From Caulobacteraceae bacterium (GTDB taxonomy: Bacteria; Pseudomonadota; Alphaproteobacteria; Caulobacterales; Caulobacteraceae), in the NCBI GenBank assembly GCA_003161535.1, contig PMOM01000256.1:1-8273 (forward strand): a DNA stretch of 8,273 bases, given 5' to 3'. This document shows, one piece after another, positions 1 to 6,661 of the stretch. Position numbers and translations under genes: made by a program. Below the pieces are notes generated by a model. The model saw only the letters and a list, made by a program, of their open reading frames with translations, was not told the origin of the DNA and searched no databases. The first letter of the stretch is position 1; each line of letters opens with the position of its first letter.

Positions 1-692
1 ACGTCGATGACCGCCGCGCCCGGCTTGATCCAGTCGCCGCGCACGAGGCCCGGCCGTCCCACCGCCGCGACCAGGATGTCGGCCTGCCTGCAGACGGCGG
101 CCAGATCGCGGGTTCTGGAGTGGGCGATGGTCACCGTGCAGTCCGCCGCCAACAGCAGCTGGGCCACGGGCCGGCCTACCAGCACCGAGCGTCCGATCAC
201 CACCGCACTGCGCCCCGTCAGATCGCCCAGGGCTTCGCGCAAGAGGATCAGGCAGCCGAGCGGGGTGCAGGGAACCAGACCCGGGTGGCCGCTGGCCAGG
301 CGGCCGGCGTTGATCATGGTCAGGCCATCGACGTCCTTTTCCGGATCAATGACGGCCAGCACGGCGGCGGCGTCGATGGCCTTTGGCAGGGGAAGCTGAA
401 CGAGGATGCCGTGAACGGCCGGATCGGCATTGAGCGCCGCCACCAGGGCCACGATCTCGGTCTGGTCAGTGGTGGCCGCGAGCCGGTGAACCACCGAATG
501 CATGCCCACCGCCTCGCTGTGCCTCGCCTTGGAGCGAACGTAGATGTCGCTGGCCGCATCGTCCCCCACCAGGACCACCGCCAGACCCGGTTGCAGGCCG
601 CATTCCGTCTTCAGTCGCGCCACTTCGGCGCCGACGCGCGCCCGCAGAACCCGCGCGCACGCCTCGCCATCGATGATCCTGGCGTCCGCCAT
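1..692 (-). CDS. folD: Bifunctional methylenetetrahydrofolate dehydrogenase / methenyltetrahydrofolate cyclohydrolase FolD, C-terminus cut by window edge
   Basis: FolD oxidises 5,10-methylene-THF with NADP and hydrolyses the methenyl product to 10-formyl-THF in the cytoplasm, feeding purine and formyl-Met synthesis. The first 230 residues are visible; the family is usually 280-300 long, so about 50-70 C-terminal residues lie beyond position 1. Seen: the YVRSK segment with the catalytic Lys55 and Tyr51, VQLPLP at 98-103 (Gln99), the KDVDG signature at 119-123, PCTPLG at 141-146, the nucleotide-binding [11 protein letters not shown] at 165-175, and the final PGAAVID at 224-230, which matches the conserved PGAxVIDVG. 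The ATG at 692 has a GAAGG ribosome-binding site 7 nt upstream (700-704). It follows the S1/P1 nuclease gene by 40 bp on the same strand, so co-transcription is possible but functionally unexplained. The identification is certain; the partial state is an effect of the window. Confidence 0.97.
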   Translation of the reverse strand, partial: MADARIIDGEACARVLRARVGAEVARLKTECGLQPGLAVVLVGDDAASDIYVRSKARHSEAVGMHSVVHRLAATTDQTEIVALVAALNADPAVHGILVQLPLPKAIDAAAVLAVIDPEKDVDGLTMINAGRLASGHPGLVPCTPLGCLILLREALGDLTGRSAVVIGRSVLVGRPVAQLLLAADCTVTIAHSRTRDLAAVCRQADILVAAVGRPGLVRGDWIKPGAAVID

Positions 693-732
693 GGCCCTAC
701 CTTCACCCGATTCCGAGGCAAGGCCAAAGGCT

Positions 733-1773
733 CTAGTCGGCGCCGAACAAAGCTTCCCAGGGATCGACCTTGCCGGCCTCGACGTCGGCCACCTTCACCG
801 CCGGCCAGCCAACCTGCGCCGTCGCGCTCGCCCGCCAGGCATCGAGGATCATGTCGCGCAGCTGCGATGCGCCGTCAGCCAGGCGGGCCGCGGCAAAGGC
901 TCGACCGCGCCGATCGCCTCCCCGAAAGCCGCCCGCTTTTTCCAGCCGATAGAAGGCCGTCACCTGGCGGTTGGTGGCGGCAAGATAGGCAATCGTCCGC
1001 TGGGCGACCCAGCAATGACAATCGGCATACGCGGTCATGTCGGCGCGGACAGCCGGGGCCGCCACGAAGTCATGGACGAACTCGCCCTCGAACGGGGCGT
1101 GGATGCGGCTCTGGGTAAAGCCCTCGGGATTGGGAAAGTCTCCCCAGCCGTTGAAATGCACGCTGACGTGCAAAGGCTGGCTGCCATCGCCGACGAAGTG
1201 AGCCAGCGCCCCCAGGTCGCTCAAGATCAGGGCCTGTCGCTGGACGAGATCCGCGGCGAACCAGGCGCGATGCGCGGCCCCATCGACGCTCGTGGGGGTC
1301 GGGTCGTTGGCGGCGGCGGAATCGACACGCCAATAGGCGAAATCCTTGGCCAGCTGCTCCCAGTCATCGACGATGGCATAGGGCAGCCAGCCGGCCTTCC
1401 AGCTATCGGAGCCCACGGCGCGCAGGGCGGTATCGTACTCCTCGCGCGTCGCCGGCAGAGCGGCCAGGGCCGGGCCGCCGAACAGCCGGCCGTCGTCGCC
1501 AAGATCGAGGAAATGGGCGCTGTCGCGGTCGCTGTCATGGGCCTTGCCGGCGTTCTTGCCGCGGTCCGGTTCCCGGGCCAACTCCCCCACGGCCTGGGCA
1601 GCGGCGGGCGTGCGCAGAAAGGCCGGAATCTCACGCGGCAGGGCCTCGATGGCCAATTGTCCGATCATGCGGTGCCCGGTCGCGCCCCAGGCCAGGGCGT
1701 GGCCGGCGAGCGCCAGCGTCGCGGCCAGGGCGCCAACGAGGCGCGGAAAGATCGCGGCGGCGCGGCTTGTCAT
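733..1773 (-). CDS. Secreted S1/P1-family zinc nuclease
   Basis: The protein is predicted to be exported and to hydrolyse single-stranded nucleic acids or 3'-nucleotides with a trinuclear zinc site, as known for S1/P1 nucleases. It has 346 residues. A signal peptide covers residues 1-28 (hydrophobic core about 12-27, cleavage after ALA), leaving Trp29 as the mature N-terminus. That fits the family, where Trp1 is itself a zinc ligand. Other ligand candidates are His34 in WGATGH, Asp70 in REPDRG, His87 in SAHFLDL, His192 and Asp196 in AHFVGD, His202 in PLHV, and His225. The residue four after His225 is Glu229, whereas fungal P1 has Asp there. The ATG at 1773 has a weak A/G-rich ribosome-binding site. 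The gene precedes folD by 40 bp and is divergent from the 3D-domain gene. Family assignment is strong; the real substrate (DNA, RNA, nucleotides or a phosphoester) is open. Confidence 0.88.
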   Translation of the reverse strand: MTSRAAAIFPRLVGALAATLALAGHALAWGATGHRMIGQLAIEALPREIPAFLRTPAAAQAVGELAREPDRGKNAGKAHDSDRDSAHFLDLGDDGRLFGGPALAALPATREEYDTALRAVGSDSWKAGWLPYAIVDDWEQLAKDFAYWRVDSAAANDPTPTSVDGAAHRAWFAADLVQRQALILSDLGALAHFVGDGSQPLHVSVHFNGWGDFPNPEGFTQSRIHAPFEGEFVHDFVAAPAVRADMTAYADCHCWVAQRTIAYLAATNRQVTAFYRLEKAGGFRGGDRRGRAFAAARLADGASQLRDMILDAWRASATAQVGWPAVKVADVEAGKVDPWEALFGAD

Positions 1774-2114
1774 TTCAGCTCTTCTTGACGGTGTTGCGAG
1801 CCGCCGGTCAAGCGCCCGGCGCGGTCGCGTAGTCGAGCTGCGCGAAAGAGATATCCACAGATGTTCACAGGAACGTTATCCCGTTGGCAGAGGTCCGGAA
1901 TATTGAAAATGCCGACCTTTCACTAATATTCATAATATTTGAGAACACCCGAATGTATAGTTGATCGCTCCAATCTTATAACCTCAACAACATTAATAGG
2001 TATCGCGACAAGATGAATGATGACCATGATATGGCGTGTTTTCCGGGTTGCCGAATCGAATCAACCTCGCTAAGGCTTGAGAGCATTCTGGTTCGGCGAC
2101 GAACGGGGCGATCC
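1774..2114. promoter_or_regulatory. Divergent intergenic region with AT-rich island and DnaA-box-like words
   Basis: This stretch separates the minus-strand nuclease gene from the plus-strand 3D-domain gene and should carry both promoters. It falls sharply in GC between about 1895 and 2010, where AATATT occurs at 1899-1904, 1925-1930 and 1934-1939, the last two within a TAATATT direct repeat. A possible plus-strand promoter is TTGAAA at 1903-1908 with CATAAT (1931-1936) or TATAGT (1956-1961), but the spacings are poor, so no promoter is assigned. To the left lie two adjacent 10-bp near-repeats, ATATCCACAG (1851-1860) and ATGTTCACAG (1861-1870), then TTATCCCGT (1876-1884). All resemble the DnaA box TTATNCACA, with one to two mismatches each. 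I see no RNA gene or small coding region. If the 3D protein starts at the ATG at 2013, the gap ends at 2012. Confidence 0.45.
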
Positions 2115-2594
2115 TTGAAGCCTTTACTGGGCTGTCTCACCGCGCTGGCGGTGGCGATTCCGATGACCGCGGCGCGGGCAGAGAGCATCGATCCGATCGG
2201 TGACCTGATCGCCCAGGTGGCGGCGCGGGTCGAGCCGATCTTGGCGACCTTCGGCCTCAAGGTGACCCTCTATCATGCCGGCGCCAGGGGCGTCGGGGCG
2301 CGTGACTCTCTGGGGTGCAAGGTCGTGGCCATGCGCACCGCGGCGGTGGATGGCGTCACCCTGCGCCGTCACAGCCTGCTGTTCATCAAGGAAACCGTGG
2401 GCATGCGATTGCCCGATGGTCGCCGGCACGACGGCTATTGGTACGCCTCCGACCTTGGCGGGGCCATCCATCGCGGCCGGATTGACCTTTATACCGGCGA
2501 CGGGCCCCGTTCGATGGCGCAGCTCATGCCGCTCAATCTGAATACTCTGACGGTAGCCAAGGTCGGCGAATTCGCCGGCTGCCCGATCGCCTAG
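2115..2594 (+). CDS. Exported 3D-domain (double-psi beta-barrel) protein
   Basis: This small secreted or periplasmic protein carries a C-terminal 3D domain, named after three conserved aspartates and related to the catalytic barrel of lytic transglycosylase MltA. The signature is GYWYASDLGGAIHRGRIDL at residues 107-125, with Asp113 and Asp124 as two of the expected acids and Asp106 nearby. I placed the start at the TTG at 2115, with GGGG about 4-8 nt upstream. That gives 159 residues with a clean signal peptide: Lys2, hydrophobic core 4-17, cleavage after ARA at 22. An upstream in-frame ATG at 2013 would add 34 polar residues before the same signal sequence (193 aa) and has no clear ribosome-binding site. 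Cys68 and Cys155 could form a disulfide. No peptidoglycan-binding domain is attached. Cell-wall cleavage is a family-based guess; the gene stands alone. Confidence 0.78.
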   Translation: MKPLLGCLTALAVAIPMTAARAESIDPIGDLIAQVAARVEPILATFGLKVTLYHAGARGVGARDSLGCKVVAMRTAAVDGVTLRRHSLLFIKETVGMRLPDGRRHDGYWYASDLGGAIHRGRIDLYTGDGPRSMAQLMPLNLNTLTVAKVGEFAGCPIA

Positions 2595-2625
2595 AGGCCG
2601 CCGCTCGCCGCCTAGGCGACCTTTT
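2587..2625 (+). terminator. Candidate hairpin terminator after the 3D-domain gene
   Basis: TCGCCTAG (2587-2594) and CTAGGCGA (2612-2619) form a perfect 8-bp inverted repeat around a 17-nt GC-rich loop, followed by CC and TTTT at 2622-2625. The left arm includes the last sense codons and the TAG stop of the 3D-domain gene. A shorter nested alternative is TCGCC/GGCGA at 2605-2609 and 2615-2619, with a 5-nt loop, which is the more usual terminator geometry. It lies at the convergent junction with the aldolase gene, where a terminator is expected. On the minus strand no T-run follows, so any termination of the operon here would be less typical. Confidence 0.4.
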
Positions 2626-2641
2626 GCGCCGGGCCGAGACG

Positions 2642-4687
2642 TCAGCGCACCATGGCCGCGACATTGCCTCCGTCGACGGTGATCACCGCGCCGGTGGTGC
2701 GGCGCATGAGGGCGGCGAACACGAAAGCCTGAGCCACATCCTCGGCGGTCACTTCCTCACCCAGCAGATTGCCGGCCATGTAGGTCGCCTCGTCGACGCC
2801 CCGCGCCGCCGCGCGCGAAGCGATCATGGCCTTGGTGAGCAGGCCAGAGCGTATGCGGTCGGGATTGACCGCGTTGACCCGGATGCCGTCGGCGCCATGC
2901 TCCAGAGCGTATTGGCGGACGAGCGCCAGCAGAGCCGCCTTGGCCGCGCCGTAAGCCCCGAAATCGGCTCCCGGATTGAGCGCCTGTTTGGAGGCGTTGA
3001 AGAGCAGCACCCCGCCCATGTTCTGAGCTCGCATGATGCGCACCGCCGCCTGGGCGACCGCCTGATGGGCGAAGAAGTTGAGCTCGAAACTCGCCCTCAG
3101 GTCGGCGGCGGGAAGATCGGCGATCATGCCTGTCGTGGCCGCGCCGGCGTTGGAGACAACGACGTCCACCCCACCAAATCGCCGGCAGACCGCGGCGAAG
3201 GCGTCCTCCACCGAGGCCGGATCGGTCACGTCACAGACGAGCGCCAGGGCCCGGGCGTCAATGGCCTGGGCGGCCGTGACGGCGGCGCCCTCGCTGTTGT
3301 CGAGTATGGCGATCTGGGCTCCCTCGCGGGCAAAAGCCTGGGCCGTCGCCGCGCCGATGGCGCCGCCTCCCCCGGTGATGACGGCGACGCAGCCCTCCAG
3401 CCGCCCCCGCGCGCTCTTGCCGAGTTTTGCCTGTTCGAGCGACCAGTATTCCATATCGAAGGTGTCGGCTTCGCCAAGGGGGGTGAAGCGGCCCGCCCGT
3501 TCGGCGGCCAGCAAGGTCGTCGCCCAGGACTGGGCGACGTCGGCGGCGATCGCCGCTTCGGCGGCGTTGCGTCCAATCCCGATCAGGCCCACGCCGGAAA
3601 TGGCGACCACGCGCGGCAGAGGATCCAGTTGCGTCTTGCCGCCCCCGGCGCGCGCGGCGTTTCGCGAAAAATAGTCCTGGTAATCGGCGATATAGGCCGC
3701 CAGCGCCGCCCGCGCCTTGTCGCGCCAGCCTCGCAGATCACCGCCCGGCTCGCCGAGCACCAGGGGGTAACGCTTGGTGCGGATGACATGGTCGGGCGTG
3801 GCGACGCCTCTGGCTGCCCACTCGGCCAGCCGCGCATCATCCACCAGGCGCATGACCTCGTGATCCGCCCTCAGGTCCAGCACCCACCGCGACGGCCAGG
3901 AGGCTTGCGCGCCCTGACTGAGCACGCCGCGCAGCAGGGGCAGGACTTCGGCGGCCGGCGCGCCAGTCGATCGACGCGGCGCCGGCGCGAGAGGCGGGCG
4001 GGCGGCGAGGTAATCCTCGGCCACGCTGACCAGATCGATCATCCGCTCGTAGCTCTGCCGCGCCGTGGCGCCAAAAGTGAACAGGCCGTGGTTGAGCAGC
4101 ACCAGACCCTCCAGGCCGACCTGGGCGTCGAAGATCGCCGCGGCGCGCTTGGCCAGGTCGAATCCCGGCATGACATAGGCGACGCACGCCACCCGCCGCC
4201 CATAGAGCCGGGCGATCAGCGCGCCCGCGTCCGGCTGATTGGCTAGAACGAGCAGCGCCACCGCATGGGTATGATCGATGAATTTCTCGCCGATGAAGGC
4301 GTGCAACAGGGTCTCGACCGAAGGCGTCGGCGACAGCGATTGCAGTAGGCTCTGGCGCTGGGCGTTGACCATGTCCTCATCCGACAGCGCCTCAAGGGCG
4401 CGCAGGCGCAGGAGCGGCGCCAGGCGCACGGCCGGATGGCCGGCGGGCTCGATGGCGGCCAGGTCCCAGCCGCTGCCCTTGACGCACAGAACCGCGATTT
4501 CCTCGCCATAGAGATCGCCCGCCGAGGTCTTCACCGAGGTGTTGCCGCCGCCGTGCAGGACCAGCCGCGGATCGGCTCCCAGCAGCCGGGCGCTGTAAGT
4601 GCGCAAGGCGATATCCTCGCCCACGCCCTCGGCGGCGTAGGCCTTGACCATGGCGCGCGCCGCAGGCTCGTCCCAAAGGCTCTTCAT
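2642..4687 (-). CDS. Bifunctional class II aldolase / short-chain dehydrogenase (RhaD-like fusion)
   Basis: The 681-residue protein joins a zinc-dependent class II aldolase (about residues 1-240, family of rhamnulose-1-P and fuculose-1-P aldolases) to an NAD-type short-chain dehydrogenase (about 430-681) through a 190-residue linker region. Aldolase motifs: HGGGNTS at 45-51, KGSG at 70-73, acidic Glu125 in SVETLLHAF, the metal-binding pair His139/His141 in IDHTHA, and His200 in NHGLFTFG. Dehydrogenase motifs: TGGGGAIG at 438-445, Asp463 at the end of beta-2 (suggesting NAD), NAG at 513-515, catalytic Ser566, and Tyr579-x3-Lys583. Both halves look active. The fusion is known from rhamnose-type pathways, where the aldolase releases a lactaldehyde that a dehydrogenase handles; the substrate here is unknown. 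It is the last gene of the operon, 13 nt after DUF2891, with GAGGA overlapping that gene's stop and GGGAG closer to the ATG. Confidence 0.9.
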   Translation of the reverse strand: MKSLWDEPAARAMVKAYAAEGVGEDIALRTYSARLLGADPRLVLHGGGNTSVKTSAGDLYGEEIAVLCVKGSGWDLAAIEPAGHPAVRLAPLLRLRALEALSDEDMVNAQRQSLLQSLSPTPSVETLLHAFIGEKFIDHTHAVALLVLANQPDAGALIARLYGRRVACVAYVMPGFDLAKRAAAIFDAQVGLEGLVLLNHGLFTFGATARQSYERMIDLVSVAEDYLAARPPLAPAPRRSTGAPAAEVLPLLRGVLSQGAQASWPSRWVLDLRADHEVMRLVDDARLAEWAARGVATPDHVIRTKRYPLVLGEPGGDLRGWRDKARAALAAYIADYQDYFSRNAARAGGGKTQLDPLPRVVAISGVGLIGIGRNAAEAAIAADVAQSWATTLLAAERAGRFTPLGEADTFDMEYWSLEQAKLGKSARGRLEGCVAVITGGGGAIGAATAQAFAREGAQIAILDNSEGAAVTAAQAIDARALALVCDVTDPASVEDAFAAVCRRFGGVDVVVSNAGAATTGMIADLPAADLRASFELNFFAHQAVAQAAVRIMRAQNMGGVLLFNASKQALNPGADFGAYGAAKAALLALVRQYALEHGADGIRVNAVNPDRIRSGLLTKAMIASRAAARGVDEATYMAGNLLGEEVTAEDVAQAFVFAALMRRTTGAVITVDGGNVAAMVR

Positions 4688-4700
4688 GCGGCTCCCATCC

Positions 4701-5714
4701 TCACGCCTCTAGAGCCAGCAAGGCGAAACTCGCCAGCCAATGCTCGCCCATATAGTCGCCGGTGACGTGGGCCAGGCTGGCGGCCAGGTGGCGCTCGGCG
4801 CTCTTCGCGGCCAAGGCGCGCAGCGGATCGCCCGGCGCCAGGGCCCGCGCCAGGCCGCGCCAGCACCAGGCGCGCGAGAGATTGAGGCCGTCCAGGTGGG
4901 CGATCTTGCCGTCGCCGCGATCACTGACCTTGGCGGGCGCGAATAGCGTCGCCGGCTCCCCCTGCGCCGCGCGCGGCAAAAAATGCGAAAACCAGGCGCG
5001 AAATTCAACGGGCCCCAGAACCTGCTGCATGAGGCGCGCCTCGATCAGGGCCGGCGAGAGGAAGTCATCGCCCGATGGCTCCCATGCTTGGCAATCGGCG
5101 TCGCCCAGATACCAGGCGCGCGCCTTGGCGATCACCAGCGCGCCGAGCGCCGGGTCCTCGCACACCGACGCATAGTCCTTGGCCATCAGCAGGGCGAAGG
5201 CGGTGTTGGAATGGACGCCGGCGCGAACCGGGTAGTCGGCCTTGGGCAAAAAGGCCATGAACCGCGCCGCGAAGGCTTCGCCGAGCGGTCGCAGGGCGAG
5301 ATCCCAGCCGCGCGCCTCGGCGTCGGCATGGCGCCGTAGCTCCGCCGCCAGCATCAGCAGCCACGCCCAGCCGTAGGGCCTCTCGAAACCACCGCTGGTC
5401 GGCCGCTCAAGATAGGCGAGTTCGCCGGCGATCTTCTTGGGCGTGAACGCCTGGTTGAAATGGGCGCGGATGGCCGCCGCCTCGGCAAGGCCCGGAGAGA
5501 GACGCAGGAGCCGGGCGAGAAGCCAGTGGGCATGGACACAGCTATGCCAGTCATAACTGCCGAAGAAGATCGGGTGCAGTTGGCGGGGAGTCCGCGGTGG
5601 CTCAGGCCCCGCCATGGCATGGACCAGGACATTGGGATATTCGCGGGCCACGTGGCCCAGGGCGGCGCCGACGAGATGGGCGGCCACGGATGGGGTCAGT
5701 TCCTGGCTCTTCAT
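4701..5714 (-). CDS. DUF2891 family protein of unknown function
   Basis: I recognise this as a DUF2891 protein; its biochemical activity is not established. It has 337 residues, about full length for the family, with no signal peptide or membrane segment, so it is probably cytoplasmic. Conserved-looking segments are FFGSYDWHSCVHAHWLL (50-66), ERPYGWAWLLMLAAEL (111-126), GVHSNTAFAL (166-175), WEPSGDDFLSPALIEA (211-226), DGLNLSRAWCW (275-285) and YMGEHWLASF (321-330). The regularly spaced helices, with Trp, His and Asp clustered at their ends, look like an alpha/alpha-toroid of the kind found in glycosidases and epimerases; this is inference. The start is the ATG at 5714, which shares one base with the DUF979 stop (TGATG) and has AAGG just upstream. 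The open frame runs on upstream inside DUF979, but that part is a shadow. Coupling to the permease and aldolase suggests it acts on the imported compound. Confidence 0.85.
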   Translation of the reverse strand: MKSQELTPSVAAHLVGAALGHVAREYPNVLVHAMAGPEPPRTPRQLHPIFFGSYDWHSCVHAHWLLARLLRLSPGLAEAAAIRAHFNQAFTPKKIAGELAYLERPTSGGFERPYGWAWLLMLAAELRRHADAEARGWDLALRPLGEAFAARFMAFLPKADYPVRAGVHSNTAFALLMAKDYASVCEDPALGALVIAKARAWYLGDADCQAWEPSGDDFLSPALIEARLMQQVLGPVEFRAWFSHFLPRAAQGEPATLFAPAKVSDRGDGKIAHLDGLNLSRAWCWRGLARALAPGDPLRALAAKSAERHLAASLAHVTGDYMGEHWLASFALLALEA

Positions 5715-6661
5715 CACACCTTGAACACCAGCAGATACATCAAGGCGATATTGCCGATCAGGACCGCGACGGCGGTGGGCGCCTGGACGCCGATCACCGC
5801 GCCTGGCCGAAGCTCCAACAAGGCGGTCGGAATGATGTTGTGCGAGGCCATGGGGGTCATCAGGGTTCCGCAATATCCCGACAACATGCCCAGCGCGCCC
5901 ATGATCGCCGCGTCGCCACCGAATTTGCCGACGATCAGAGGCGCTCCCACTCCGGCGGTCAGCACCGGAAAGGCGGCGAAGGCGTTACCCATGATCATGG
6001 TGAAGAGGGCCATTCCCACGCAATAGGTCGCCACCACGGCCAGCCGACTGTCGATGGGCAGCCAGCGCCCGATCAGATCGCCCACGGCGTGGCCGACGCC
6101 GGCCAGGGCGAACACCGCCCCTAGAGCGGCCAGCAGTTGCGGCAGGATGGCTGCCCAGCCCACCGAGTCCATCAGACGACGCGCTTCCCTGACCGGAGCG
6201 CCAAGCGGCGGTCTGAGCATGATCATCGCCGTCATCAGGGCCAGGGTGACGCCAAGCCCCATGGAAATCACCGTCACCTGCTTGACCTCGACCAGGGGCG
6301 CTCCGGCGAGGCGGATATGGGGAAAAATCAGCGTACCCAAAAGCGTTGTCACCGGCACCACCAACACCGGCAAGAACAGTCGATCTCCCCAGCGCGCGGC
6401 GCTCGCCTCGCGCGCATCGGCGTCGCCCGTGACAGGCGCGCGCGCGCCTAGGCCCAGTCCGCCGATCGCCACCATGGCCAGCACCAGCAGGCCGTTGCCA
6501 AGGTCGCCCAGTCGGTCGCCGATCAGGAAGCTGGTGGCGAACAGGGCCCAAAAGGCGGTGTTGTTCCAGCGTTTGGGGGCGCCGCGATCTAGCGCCGTGA
6601 ACACCGCGATGGCGCCGAACACCAGTCCGGCCAGCAGATAGACCGCGCTGACGCGGATCAC
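5714..6661 (-). CDS. DUF979 family membrane permease subunit
   Basis: The protein is an integral inner-membrane component of a two-protein transporter; DUF969/DUF979 pairs are commonly annotated as 5-oxoproline transporters. It has 315 residues from the GTG at 6661, whose GTGA overlaps the DUF969 stop by 4 nt and so fixes the start. About nine to ten hydrophobic segments are visible, including 5-22, 37-47, 57-72, 95-113, 130-148, 168-190, 206-222, 227-246, 252-268 and 290-312. The family hallmark is the stretch TMIMGNAFAAFPVLTAG at 221-237, followed by GMLSGYCGTLMTPMA at 258-272. After MTPMA the sequence reads SHNIIPT, one residue shorter than the ANFNIVPA form I recall from the family, in what should be the substrate-path region. 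Neighbours suggest a substrate linked to sugar catabolism, not to pyroglutamate. The family call is firm; the substrate is not. Confidence 0.9.
   Translation of the reverse strand: MIRVSAVYLLAGLVFGAIAVFTALDRGAPKRWNNTAFWALFATSFLIGDRLGDLGNGLLVLAMVAIGGLGLGARAPVTGDADAREASAARWGDRLFLPVLVVPVTTLLGTLIFPHIRLAGAPLVEVKQVTVISMGLGVTLALMTAMIMLRPPLGAPVREARRLMDSVGWAAILPQLLAALGAVFALAGVGHAVGDLIGRWLPIDSRLAVVATYCVGMALFTMIMGNAFAAFPVLTAGVGAPLIVGKFGGDAAIMGALGMLSGYCGTLMTPMASHNIIPTALLELRPGAVIGVQAPTAVAVLIGNIALMYLLVFKV

Noticed and set aside
544..1788. A 414-codon open frame on the plus strand opposite the S1/P1 nuclease gene
   Set aside because: It is a shadow of the nuclease gene, overlaps the start of folD, and shows no domain or ribosome-binding site.
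1874..1887. AACG...CGTT inverted repeat as an operator
   Set aside because: The arms are only 4 bp and lie within the DnaA-like cluster; chance is likely and no regulator gene is adjacent.
2624..4246. A 540-codon open frame on the plus strand opposite the aldolase/dehydrogenase gene
   Set aside because: It is antisense to a gene with complete enzyme motifs. The translation is rich in Arg, Gly, Gln and His with no recognisable domain, as expected for a shadow frame in GC-rich DNA.
4688..4700. A possible internal terminator or promoter between DUF2891 and the aldolase gene
   Set aside because: The 13-nt gap contains only ribosome-binding sequence and no hairpin or hexamers.
5715..5873. A 53-codon upstream extension of the DUF2891 frame into DUF979
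   Set aside because: The added part is Arg-rich shadow sequence within the conserved DUF979 C-terminus, while the ATG at 5714 gives the coupled TGATG junction and the usual family length.
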